A stretch of DNA of 64,000 bases, taken from NCBI GenBank assembly GCA_030824555.1, contig JAVBXK010000018.1, positions 124,001 through 188,000 on the forward strand, read 5' to 3'. The position numbers were made by a program, and so were the translations under genes. The stretch is from a bacterium (GTDB taxonomy: Bacteria; Pseudomonadota; Gammaproteobacteria; Burkholderiales; Burkholderiaceae_C). The notes beneath the pieces are model-generated. The model did not search any database and had not been told where the DNA came from. It saw only the letters and a list, made by a program, of their open reading frames with translations. Below are positions 9,332 through 17,201 of this stretch, one piece after another (within the stretch, counting starts at the first letter, position 1; the number at the start of each line of letters is the position of its first letter).

Positions 9332-10525
9332 ATGAACATCCAGTCGCTGTGCGTCACGATGGCGGGCCTGTGTGCCTGCAGCACCCAAGCCCAGGATGCG
9401 GCCAAAGGCCCGCCCGATGGCTGGGGTGGGCTGCTGCTGAGCAACGTCACCCTGCAAAAAAGCACTGAAAACGCGCTGCGCAGCCGCCCCAGCCCATTCC
9501 GCGCAGACCTGGTGACCGATACCGGGGGCCGCCTGCAAAACTTCTTTGCACTGCAATACAAGCGTGGTGACTGGACCTTGCATGGTGCCTATGCCGACAA
9601 CCGCACGCTGGGCGGCGGCAGTGCCTACTCGCTGACCAACCCGATGACATTCGGCGTCAACACCGTCGAGACCACGGGCTCCCGCCGCAAGGCCGTGGAC
9701 GACAAGTCCGGCCTGCATGAACTGGCCGCCAGCTACCGCCACAACGGCACGGTGCTGATGGTGGGCAAGATTGACACGTCGAATTGGTACCTTGCCGACC
9801 CGTTGTTCGGCGGTGACCTGACCCACGGCAACGACTACGCGAACGCGGCCACCCGCGTCGTGGCACCGCCCTTCCCGTCTCTGGCCCTGGTCGTCAGGCA
9901 AGACCTCGGCAACGGCCTGTCGCTCACCGGCATTGCGGGCGATGCCTTTGGCGACCGCGAAACCCTGCAAGCTGCCCGCAACCTGGTCAGGGGTGATCTG
10001 GCCTACGTTGCAGAGCTGAACTACCAGAATGCGACTCAGCATTTCCAACTGACGCTCAACCACGTGGATGCCTTTCGCCATTACGACAAGGATGCCGTGT
10101 GGCCCATTGCGGGCGAAAAGGCACCGAAAGTCGATGCCGTCATGGCCACGGCCAGCCACCGTTTCAACCCGCACTGGGCGGGGTTTGCGCGCTGGAGCTT
10201 CGCCAAAGGAGCCGGGCAACTGGAAGACCGCAACCACCTGGTGGGAGTGCGTTTCGATTGGGGCAAGTTCTCCGCGCTGGTGTCTCAGTCGTCAACGCGC
10301 GTGGCCACCGACAGCACACCCTACCTGCGCGGGGCCAAGGGCGACCGCACAGCCGTGAGCGAGTTGACACTCAACTACAAGGTACACCCGCAGGTGACCG
10401 TGGGTGTGACGTACGACCTGTACCGCAGCAGTGGCCGCGCCCTGCTGGCCAAGGACGGCGGCTGGAACGGCGCCAGACGCAACCAGATCGTTGGGCTGCG
10501 CCTGACCTCCATGTTGCCTTTTTAG
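9332..10525 (+). CDS. Predicted outer-membrane beta-barrel (porin-like) protein
   Basis: 397 residues from the ATG at 9332, which begins a signal peptide (MNIQSLCVTMAGLCAC, cut after TQAQ). An upstream ATG at 9290 overlaps the cyclase stop, but it would place 14 charged or polar residues before the signal. The mature protein is rich in alternating-polarity strands of 8-12 residues (such as FFALQYKRGDWTLHGAYAD). It ends in phenylalanine (LTSMLPF), the usual C-terminal mark of proteins inserted by the Bam machinery. The family is not certain: OprB-like or another general porin. It probably shares a transcript with the cyclase just upstream. Confidence 0.65.
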   Translation: MNIQSLCVTMAGLCACSTQAQDAAKGPPDGWGGLLLSNVTLQKSTENALRSRPSPFRADLVTDTGGRLQNFFALQYKRGDWTLHGAYADNRTLGGGSAYSLTNPMTFGVNTVETTGSRRKAVDDKSGLHELAASYRHNGTVLMVGKIDTSNWYLADPLFGGDLTHGNDYANAATRVVAPPFPSLALVVRQDLGNGLSLTGIAGDAFGDRETLQAARNLVRGDLAYVAELNYQNATQHFQLTLNHVDAFRHYDKDAVWPIAGEKAPKVDAVMATASHRFNPHWAGFARWSFAKGAGQLEDRNHLVGVRFDWGKFSALVSQSSTRVATDSTPYLRGAKGDRTAVSELTLNYKVHPQVTVGVTYDLYRSSGRALLAKDGGWNGARRNQIVGLRLTSMLPF

Positions 10526-10683
10526 TTTTCGTTCAAAGCCCGCACACACGGCCAACCGCCACACAGCGCACGGCCAAACTGATGGCAGCTTGACATTTGT
10601 CATGTGCCACCGCATGAAGCCCCTGCACCAAACGGGTGAAGTGATAACCTGATAGCGTCTGATGCAAACAAAGGGAATGAACC

Positions 10684-11460
10684 ATGAGACGCTTGCTCAT
10701 GCTCCTGATGGGGCTCTGTTTTTTTGCTTTTGCACAGGCGGCACCCGTCAACTGTTCGCGCACCTACACCCTGGCACTGCACGACCACGGCTTGCTTTAC
10801 TCGGCTGAGACCGACTCGGGTATCGACAAGGATGTGGCTGAAGAACTCGCGCGTCGCAGCGGGTGCAAGGTGGTGGTCAGCCTCATGCCACGCGCCCGCA
10901 TCTGGCAGCTGATCGAGTCTGGTGCGCTGGATTTCAGCCTGTCAGGCATCGCCAATGCGCAGCGCGACAAGTTTGCCGGGTTCGCCTGGTACTTCAGCAA
11001 CAAATACTATTTGCTGGTGCGCAACAGTGCTGGGGTGAAAACGGTTTCGGCGTTCGAGAAAGACGACAAACTGCAGCTGGGGGTCATCCGCAGCTTCCGG
11101 TACAGCGAATCAGCCAACCAGCTGGTGGACACACTGCAAAGTGCCAATCGAATCAGTCACGCGGGTGGGTTGGCGCCGCTGTACCGGACGCTCATGCAGG
11201 GCACCATACAGGGCATGATCATCGAGCCGTTCGACTTCCCGGCACTGGAAGAAAAGAAAATCCGGGAGATGAGCACCATCCTGGAATTCAACGACCCGCC
11301 CGTACCGCACGGCCTGATCATGTCCAGGAAAGCACTGTCCGCCGCCCAGCAGGATCAATGGCGCGCGCTCATCGACGGCATGCGCACCGACGGGACCATG
11401 CGCCGCATCTTCGAAAAGTACTTCAACGCAGACTTGGCCGCCACGCTGGTGAATTTGTAG
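10684..11460 (+). CDS. Periplasmic solute-binding protein, amino-acid (family 3) type
   Basis: 258 residues with a clear signal peptide (MRRLLMLLMGLCFFAFAQA) and the two-lobed SBP_bac_3 pattern: DSGIDKDVAEELARRSGC, then LDFSLSGIANAQRDKFAGF. AAGGGA precedes the ATG at a good distance. No permease or ATPase gene is nearby. Instead the stop codon is 15 bp from the start of a CHASE-GGDEF gene on the same strand. The protein may therefore serve as a ligand-binding partner of that cyclase rather than for transport. That role is inference from spacing only. Confidence 0.8.
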   Translation: MRRLLMLLMGLCFFAFAQAAPVNCSRTYTLALHDHGLLYSAETDSGIDKDVAEELARRSGCKVVVSLMPRARIWQLIESGALDFSLSGIANAQRDKFAGFAWYFSNKYYLLVRNSAGVKTVSAFEKDDKLQLGVIRSFRYSESANQLVDTLQSANRISHAGGLAPLYRTLMQGTIQGMIIEPFDFPALEEKKIREMSTILEFNDPPVPHGLIMSRKALSAAQQDQWRALIDGMRTDGTMRRIFEKYFNADLAATLVNL

Positions 11461-11475
11461 CACTCAGCCTCACAC

Positions 11476-13041
11476 ATGCCGCTGAACCCCACAAAAAACG
11501 CCATCAACCGCCGTATGGGGCGGTGGTTGCCTTGGTTCATCCTGGTGGTAAACCTCTGCATCACTGCGTTCGCCTGGGAGCATGAGCGGCAAACCAGCCG
11601 CCAGGTCATGCGGACACAGTTTGATTTTGCACTGCGGGAAACCGTGAGCCGCATCGAACAGCGCGTTCAAGGCTACGAACAAATGCTGCGCGGCGTTCAA
11701 TCGCTGTTCGCCACGACGCCCTGGCGCAACCGCAAGGCCATGCATGACTACGTGGAAGCGCTCCAGCTGGATGCCAATTTTTCAGGCGCCCAGGCCATTG
11801 GCGTGGTCGATTGGGTGCCACAACATGACCTGAAGCAACACCTGAATCACATGCGGACAGGCGGTTTCCCCGGCTACGCCATTGACCCCGCCGGGCAGCG
11901 CGATGTGTATGCCCCGATCATTCAGCGCGAACCCTACATCGGTAAAAACAAGGCCGTCCCAGGCGGCGATGTTTGGCCTGAGCCGGTGCGCCGTGCGGCC
12001 ATGGAAAGGGCTCGTGACACCGGCATGGCAGCCATTTCAGGCAAGGTCAAGTTGAAGATCGATGGCGATGCCGTTGCCCCCCCGGGGTTCATCATGTATT
12101 TGCCGGTGTACGAGCGCGGCATGCCGCACGACACCTTGCCACAGCGGCGTGCCCACCTGATCGGGTGGGTGTACGCGTCGTTCCACATGAACGACTTCAT
12201 GGCCAGTTTGTATGGTGGGCAGTCCCCTGGGCTGTCTGTTGCCGTGTACGACGACACACAAACCCATGACGCGTCACTGCTGTATCGATCTGAAGATACC
12301 CAGGACGACACCGAAGCAGCACAGGTCATCGAAGCCAACGAATACATGGTGGTGGCGGGCCACAACTGGACGCTGTCCTTGCGCACCCAGCAAGCTTTCA
12401 ATGACCGCTACGGCCGCAATGCCGCATTTGAAATTGCATTGGCAGGCACCGTTCTGAGCCTGCTGCTGGCACTGCTGGCCTGGCTGCTGATCCATGGTCG
12501 AGCCACCGCCTTGATGCTGGCCGCCGAGATGACCAAAGAAATCAGGCTCATGGCCCAGCACGACTTGCTGACGGGGCTGCCCAACAGAGCCCTTTTCAAC
12601 GACAGGCTGGGCCAGGAGCTGGCGCGTGCCAAACGCCACGAAGGTCGCTTTGCCATGCTGTTTGTGGACCTCGACAACTTCAAATCCATCAATGACCACT
12701 TTGGACACGCAGGTGGTGACCTGGCGCTGAAATGGGTGGCCAATCAGCTGCAGCACAGCGTCCGGGCATCCGACACGGTCGGTCGCATGGGGGGTGATGA
12801 GTTTGTGGTGTTGCTGGCGCAGCTCAGCGAGGCCGACGCCATCCTCGATCTGGCTGAAAAAGTGCGCACCACGCTGAAGCAGTCCATCGTCATCAATGGG
12901 CGTGAGCTGCAGGTGTCGTGCAGCATTGGCGTGGCGGTGTTCCCACAAGACGGCTCTGACGTGGACACCTTGATGAAGCAGGCCGACGATGCCATGTACA
13001 GGGCCAAGGCGGCCGGGCGGGACCGGGTTCAGCTGAGCTGA
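11476..13041 (+). CDS. CHASE-domain diguanylate cyclase
   Basis: 521 residues. Membrane segments lie near residues 17-37 and 318-338 and enclose a periplasmic CHASE domain (about 45-290), which contains the typical region around QAIGVVDWVP and GWVYASFHMNDFM. A cytoplasmic GGDEF domain follows, with RMGGDEFVVLLA at about residue 437-448. DNFKSINDHFGHAGGD, the substrate loop, is also conserved. Both point to active synthesis of c-di-GMP from GTP. There is no EAL domain. It probably forms a two-gene transcript with the binding protein 15 bp upstream. The start is the first ATG of the frame, without an obvious ribosome-binding site, which suits coupling to the upstream gene. Confidence 0.9.
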   Translation: MPLNPTKNAINRRMGRWLPWFILVVNLCITAFAWEHERQTSRQVMRTQFDFALRETVSRIEQRVQGYEQMLRGVQSLFATTPWRNRKAMHDYVEALQLDANFSGAQAIGVVDWVPQHDLKQHLNHMRTGGFPGYAIDPAGQRDVYAPIIQREPYIGKNKAVPGGDVWPEPVRRAAMERARDTGMAAISGKVKLKIDGDAVAPPGFIMYLPVYERGMPHDTLPQRRAHLIGWVYASFHMNDFMASLYGGQSPGLSVAVYDDTQTHDASLLYRSEDTQDDTEAAQVIEANEYMVVAGHNWTLSLRTQQAFNDRYGRNAAFEIALAGTVLSLLLALLAWLLIHGRATALMLAAEMTKEIRLMAQHDLLTGLPNRALFNDRLGQELARAKRHEGRFAMLFVDLDNFKSINDHFGHAGGDLALKWVANQLQHSVRASDTVGRMGGDEFVVLLAQLSEADAILDLAEKVRTTLKQSIVINGRELQVSCSIGVAVFPQDGSDVDTLMKQADDAMYRAKAAGRDRVQLS

Positions 13042-13055
13042 ACACGGCGCCCAGA

Positions 13056-13532
13056 TCAGCCCGCAGCCCCCGCCAGCGCGGCAATCGTGCCCTGCGCCAC
13101 AGCGCACAGCTTTTCGGTGCCATCGGCCTGCACGGCAAACACATCGCACCGGCACACGGCCTGGGTTTTGCCCGCGTGCACCGCATGAGCGCGGGCCAGC
13201 AGGCGCACACCCACCGCTGGGCGCACGTAATTGATTTTGAATTCAGACGTGACCACCGGCACGCGCAGCGCGGTACCGCCTGCGTAGGTGAGCGCGTTGT
13301 CAGCCGCGTAGCTGACCACGCCACCGTGCACGAAGCCATGTTGCTGGCGAACCGCGTCGGTAATGGGCACCGCCAGCTCTGCCTGGCCAGGCGACAGCGA
13401 TACCAGCTCGGCCCCCAGCAAACCACTGAAGGGCTGCGACGCCAGCACCTGTCGCCCCATGGCCAGAAAGACCTCGGGCGACACCGTGGGCTCGAACCCC
13501 GGCTGGCGAAAGCCGTTGCTGGCGTCGCCCAT
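13056..13532 (-). CDS. Hotdog-fold thioesterase, PaaI family
   Basis: 158 residues from MGDASNGF. The hotdog signature is HGFVHGGVVSYAADNA, with the conserved HGG and following acidic residue, and later a central-helix/strand region FKINYVRPAVG. These enzymes hydrolyse acyl- or aryl-CoA thioesters. The start codon lies 2 bp after the thiolase stop, so it is the third gene of the fad operon and presumably recycles CoA or clears dead-end acyl-CoAs. The frame runs 17 codons further upstream into the thiolase gene. I prefer the start at 13532 because the gap then fits translational coupling. Confidence 0.85.
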   Translation of the reverse strand: MGDASNGFRQPGFEPTVSPEVFLAMGRQVLASQPFSGLLGAELVSLSPGQAELAVPITDAVRQQHGFVHGGVVSYAADNALTYAGGTALRVPVVTSEFKINYVRPAVGVRLLARAHAVHAGKTQAVCRCDVFAVQADGTEKLCAVAQGTIAALAGAAG

Positions 13533-13534
13533 GC

Positions 13535-14710
13535 TCACAGCACTTCGAAAATGCCGCAGGCACCCATGCCACCGCCGATGCACATGGTCACGGCCACTCG
13601 CTTGGCGCCACGGCGTTTGCCCTCGATCAGGGCGTGGCCGGTCAGGCGCTGGCCGCTCACGCCGTAGGGGTGGCCCACGGCAATGGCACCACCGTTGACG
13701 TTCAGGCGGTCAGCGGGGATGCCCAGCTTGTCGCGGCAGTACAGCACCTGTACGGCAAAGGCCTCGTTCAGCTCCCACAGGTCGATGTCGTTCACGGTCA
13801 GGCCCAGGCGGGCCAGGGCTTTGGGCACAGCGTACACGGGGCCGATGCCCATTTCGTCGGGCTCGCAACCGGCCACGGCAAAACCCAAAAAGCGGCCAAT
13901 GGGGGTCAGGCCTTGCTGATGGGCCAAGGTTTCGTCCATCACCACGCAGGCGCCCGCGCCGTCTGAAAACTGGCTGGCGTTGCCTGCCGTCACCAGGCCG
14001 CCTGGCAGGGCCGAGCGCAGGCCACGGATGGCTTCCACCGTGGTGCCCGCACGGATGCCTTCGTCATGAGCAACGGTGACCTGCTTGGTCATCAGGCCCA
14101 TGACTTTGTCGGCCACACCGGCGGTGACGGTGATGGGGGCAATTTCGGCATTGAACAGCCCGGCTTCCAGCGCGGCGGTGGCCTTTTGCTGGCTGGCTGC
14201 ACCGTATTCGTCCATGGCTTCGCGGCTGATGTTGTAGCGCTTGGCCACCTGCTCGGCCGTTTGCAGCATGTTCCAGTAAATCTCTGGCTTTTGCTTGGCC
14301 AGCGCCAGGTCCATCAGCATGTGGGTGTTCATTTCCTGCTGCACGCAGGAGATGCTTTCCACACCACCGGCCACGTAGGCTTGGCCTTCGCCGCTGATGA
14401 TGCGCTGCGCGGCCAGCGCAATGGTCTGCAAGCCGGAGGAGCAAAAACGGTTGACGGTCATGCCCGACACGCTGATGGGCAGGCCGGCCTTCAGTGCGAT
14501 CTGGCGGGCGATGTTGGCGCCGGTGGCCCCTTCGGGGTTGGCACAGCCCATGATGACGTCTTCAATCAGCGCGGGGTCGATGCCTGCGCGTTGCACAGCG
14601 TGCTGCACGGCATGGCCACCCAGGGTGGCGCCGTGGGTCATGTTGAAAGCGCCCTTCCAGCTCTTGGCCAGGGGGGTGCGGGCGGTGGAAACGATGACGG
14701 CTTGGGTCAT
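13535..14710 (-). CDS. fadA: Acetyl-CoA C-acyltransferase (3-ketoacyl-CoA thiolase)
   Basis: 391 residues, full length for the thiolase family. The nucleophilic cysteine is in [13 protein letters not shown]. The C-terminal catalytic residues are in [17 protein letters not shown] and [16 protein letters not shown]. It cleaves 3-ketoacyl-CoA with CoA to give acetyl-CoA and the shortened acyl-CoA, the last step of beta-oxidation. It follows the FadB-like gene by 116 bp, an interval largely filled by the best-preserved copy of the AT-rich repeat. Thiolases used for PHB synthesis look similar. The pairing with a hydratase/dehydrogenase gene favours the degradative role. Confidence 0.92.
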   Translation of the reverse strand: MTQAVIVSTARTPLAKSWKGAFNMTHGATLGGHAVQHAVQRAGIDPALIEDVIMGCANPEGATGANIARQIALKAGLPISVSGMTVNRFCSSGLQTIALAAQRIISGEGQAYVAGGVESISCVQQEMNTHMLMDLALAKQKPEIYWNMLQTAEQVAKRYNISREAMDEYGAASQQKATAALEAGLFNAEIAPITVTAGVADKVMGLMTKQVTVAHDEGIRAGTTVEAIRGLRSALPGGLVTAGNASQFSDGAGACVVMDETLAHQQGLTPIGRFLGFAVAGCEPDEMGIGPVYAVPKALARLGLTVNDIDLWELNEAFAVQVLYCRDKLGIPADRLNVNGGAIAVGHPYGVSGQRLTGHALIEGKRRGAKRVAVTMCIGGGMGACGIFEVL

Positions 14711-14727
14711 GGTGAAATCCTGTATTG

Positions 14728-14780
14728 ATAGCTGCTACCGCTTATTGATAAAGCGGTAGAGGCCAATTTTTATCTGAAAA
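14728..14780 (+). repeat. Interspersed AT-rich repeat, copy C
   Basis: The cleanest copy: ATAGCTGCTACCGCTTATTG, then ATAAAGCGGTAGAGGCCAAT and a T-rich tail. CTACCGCTTATTGATAAAGCGGTAG contains the inverted repeat CTACCGCTTAT/ATAAAGCGGTAG, so it can fold as a hairpin. It sits between the fadB-like and fadA genes, which are read on the other strand. Confidence 0.7.
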
Positions 14781-14826
14781 TAAGGCAAAACGCAGTGGTT
14801 TGGGGCGGCTGACGGGTGTCAACGGC

Positions 14827-16938
14827 TCAAAACGTTTTACCTTCGGCAGCCAGACGGGCCAGCAGCGGCGCGGGCTGCCAGAAGTTGGCGTCGTCCAGCG
14901 GGTTCTTGGCAAAGCGCTTCATGGCTTGCACCACGTTGAACAGGCCCACTTCGTTGGCGTAGTTCAGCGGGCCGCCACGGTACACAGGGAAGCCGTAGCC
15001 AAAGATGTAGACGATGTCGATGTCACTGGCCTTGTTGGCAATGCCCTCTTCCAGGATGTGAGCGGCCTCGTTCACCAGGCTGAACACCAGGCGCTGCACG
15101 ATTTCTTCATCGGAAATTTTGCGTGGCGTGATGCCTTGTGCCGCGCGGTGGTCGACGATCATCTGCTCGACTTCGGCGTTCGGGATGGCATCGCGTTTGC
15201 CGGGCACATAGTCGTACCAGCCAGCACCGGTTTTCTGGCCGAAGCGGCCCTTTTCGCACAGCAGGTCGGCGGTTTTGCTGTACTTCATGCCGGGCTTTTC
15301 AACATAGCGGCGCTTGCGGATGGCAAAACCGATGTCGTTACCGGCCAGATCGCCCATGCGGAACGGGCCCATGGCAAAGCCGAACTTCTCGATGGCTTTG
15401 TCCACCTGCTGCGGTGTGCAGCCTTCGTCCAGCAGGAAGCCGCCCTGGCGGCCGTACTGCTCGATCATGCGGTTGCCAATGAAGCCGTCGCACACGCCGG
15501 ACACCACCGCCGTCTTTTTGATCTTCTTGGAAATGGCCATCACCGTGGCCAGCACATCGTGCGCGGTTTTCTCGCCACGCACCACTTCCAGCAGCTTCAT
15601 CACGTTGGCAGGGCTGAAGAAGTGCATGCCCACCACGTCTTGTGGGCGCTGGGTGAAGCTGGCAATGGCGTTCATGTCCAGCGTGGAGGTGTTGCTGGCC
15701 AGGATGGCACCGGGCTTCATCACGCGGTCCAGCTCTTTGAATACGGCCTCTTTCACGCCAATTTCTTCGAACACGGCTTCAATGACCAGGTCGGCATCGC
15801 CCAGGTCGTCGTAGCTCAGCGTGGTGCTGAGCAGGCCCATGCGTTGGTCCAGCTTGTCTTGCTTGAGCTTGCCTTTTTTGACTTGCGCTTCGTAGTTTTT
15901 GCGCATGGTGCCCACACCACGGTCCAGGGCTTCCTGCTTCATTTCCAGCATCTTGACGGGGATGCCGGCGTTCAGGAAGTTCATGGCAATGCCGCCGCCC
16001 ATGGTGCCCGCACCGATGATGGCCACGCTCTTGATGTCGCGCTTGGGTGTGCTTTCGGGCACGTCAGGAATTTTGCTGGCGGCGCGTTCGGCCACAAACA
16101 GGTGGCGCAGCGAGCGGCATTCCGATGTCCACATCAGGTTCAGGAAAATGTCGCGCTCGAACAGCAGGCCGTCTTCAAATTTTTTCTTGGTGGCGGCTTC
16201 CACGGCGTCCACACACTTGGCGGGCGCGGGGAAGTTTTTGGCCATGCCCTTGACCATGTTGCGGGCAAACTGAAAGTACGCATCGCCATCCTTGTGTTTG
16301 CAAGGCAGGTTGCGCACCAGGGGGAATGCAGAGCCGTCGGCGGCGTGTTTGGCTGCCACTTCGCGGGCAAACGCCAGCGCTTCTTCGGCCAGGCTTTCGG
16401 GGCTGGCGGCCAATTTGTCGAACAGCTTCTGGCCGGGCACGCCCGCCAGCAGCTCGGCCTTGACGGGCTCGCCGCTCACGATCATGTTCAGCGCGGCTTC
16501 CACGCCCAACACACGGGGCAGGCGCTGCGTGCCGCCCGCGCCGGGAATGAGGCCCAGCTTCACCTCAGGCAGCGCAATGCTGCAGCCGGGGGCCACGATG
16601 CGGTAATGCGCGCCCAGCGCCAGTTCCAACCCGCCACCCATGGCCACGCTGTGCACGGCGGCCACCACGGGCTTGCTGGTGTTTTCCACCGCGCGGATCA
16701 CGCTCAACAGGTTGGGCTCCTGAATGGCTTTGGGCGAGCCGAATTCCTTGATGTCGGCCCCGCCCGAAAACGCTTTGCCAGCGCCAGTCAGCACGATGGC
16801 CTTGACTGCAGCGTCAGCCTCGGCCTGCGCCAGCCCCGCGACGATGGCTTGCCGGGTGGCCAAACCCAAGCCATTGACGGGTGGGTTATTCAGGGAGATC
16901 ACGGCCACGTCGCCGTGGACGGTGTAGTCAGCGCTCAT
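14827..16938 (-). CDS. fadB: Bifunctional enoyl-CoA hydratase / 3-hydroxyacyl-CoA dehydrogenase
   Basis: 703 residues. The N-terminal crotonase domain (about 1-190) has the oxyanion region GGADIKEFG and the catalytic-glutamate region LGLIPGAGGTQRLPR. The NAD-binding dehydrogenase domain starts near residue 290 with VAIIGAGTMGGGIAMNF. Its catalytic region is GMHFFSPANVMKLLEVV, and two C-terminal dehydrogenase units follow. It performs two consecutive beta-oxidation steps in the cytoplasm. The start at 16938 (MSADYTVHGD) has AGAGGA upstream. A TTG 12 codons earlier is less likely. It is first in a three-gene operon with fadA and the thioesterase. FadJ is an alternative name, and the symbol is by function. 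Confidence 0.92.
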   Translation of the reverse strand: MSADYTVHGDVAVISLNNPPVNGLGLATRQAIVAGLAQAEADAAVKAIVLTGAGKAFSGGADIKEFGSPKAIQEPNLLSVIRAVENTSKPVVAAVHSVAMGGGLELALGAHYRIVAPGCSIALPEVKLGLIPGAGGTQRLPRVLGVEAALNMIVSGEPVKAELLAGVPGQKLFDKLAASPESLAEEALAFAREVAAKHAADGSAFPLVRNLPCKHKDGDAYFQFARNMVKGMAKNFPAPAKCVDAVEAATKKKFEDGLLFERDIFLNLMWTSECRSLRHLFVAERAASKIPDVPESTPKRDIKSVAIIGAGTMGGGIAMNFLNAGIPVKMLEMKQEALDRGVGTMRKNYEAQVKKGKLKQDKLDQRMGLLSTTLSYDDLGDADLVIEAVFEEIGVKEAVFKELDRVMKPGAILASNTSTLDMNAIASFTQRPQDVVGMHFFSPANVMKLLEVVRGEKTAHDVLATVMAISKKIKKTAVVSGVCDGFIGNRMIEQYGRQGGFLLDEGCTPQQVDKAIEKFGFAMGPFRMGDLAGNDIGFAIRKRRYVEKPGMKYSKTADLLCEKGRFGQKTGAGWYDYVPGKRDAIPNAEVEQMIVDHRAAQGITPRKISDEEIVQRLVFSLVNEAAHILEEGIANKASDIDIVYIFGYGFPVYRGGPLNYANEVGLFNVVQAMKRFAKNPLDDANFWQPAPLLARLAAEGKTF

Positions 16939-16980
16939 GCGTTGGGTCCTCTTTTTGTAAAGGGTGGTTGTCAAAAAAAC

Positions 16981-17006
16981 GAACGATCGTGCGAATTTAA
17001 TCGTTC
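16981..17006. promoter_or_regulatory. Candidate operator upstream of the fad operon
   Basis: Perfect 7-bp inverted repeat GAACGAT ... ATCGTTC with a 12-bp spacer, 42 bp before the fadB start. The left arm extends into the self-complementary ACGATCGT. TetR-family regulators of beta-oxidation bind sites of this general kind. No regulator gene is adjacent, so the binding protein is unknown. Confidence 0.45.
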
Positions 17007-17201
17007 ACGGCTGTCAGGTGAAGGTAAGCCCTGTCCCTAGTGGGACAAATGCGGGTAAACCTTGATGCCGCCAGGCCATTTGCAACCAGTTACGCCCCCT
17101 GCTTGTAAGAATCACCCTTGCCGACCCGACTCATGCCACATAGGGCACCATCGTGCCTGCCTGCACCCCGTCGTCCACAGTCACCACACTCGCTCCCACG
17201 C

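Noticed and set aside
14800-17040. 746-codon plus-strand frame opposite fadB
   Set aside because: Antisense shadow caused by high GC at third positions. The minus strand carries the complete and conserved enzyme.
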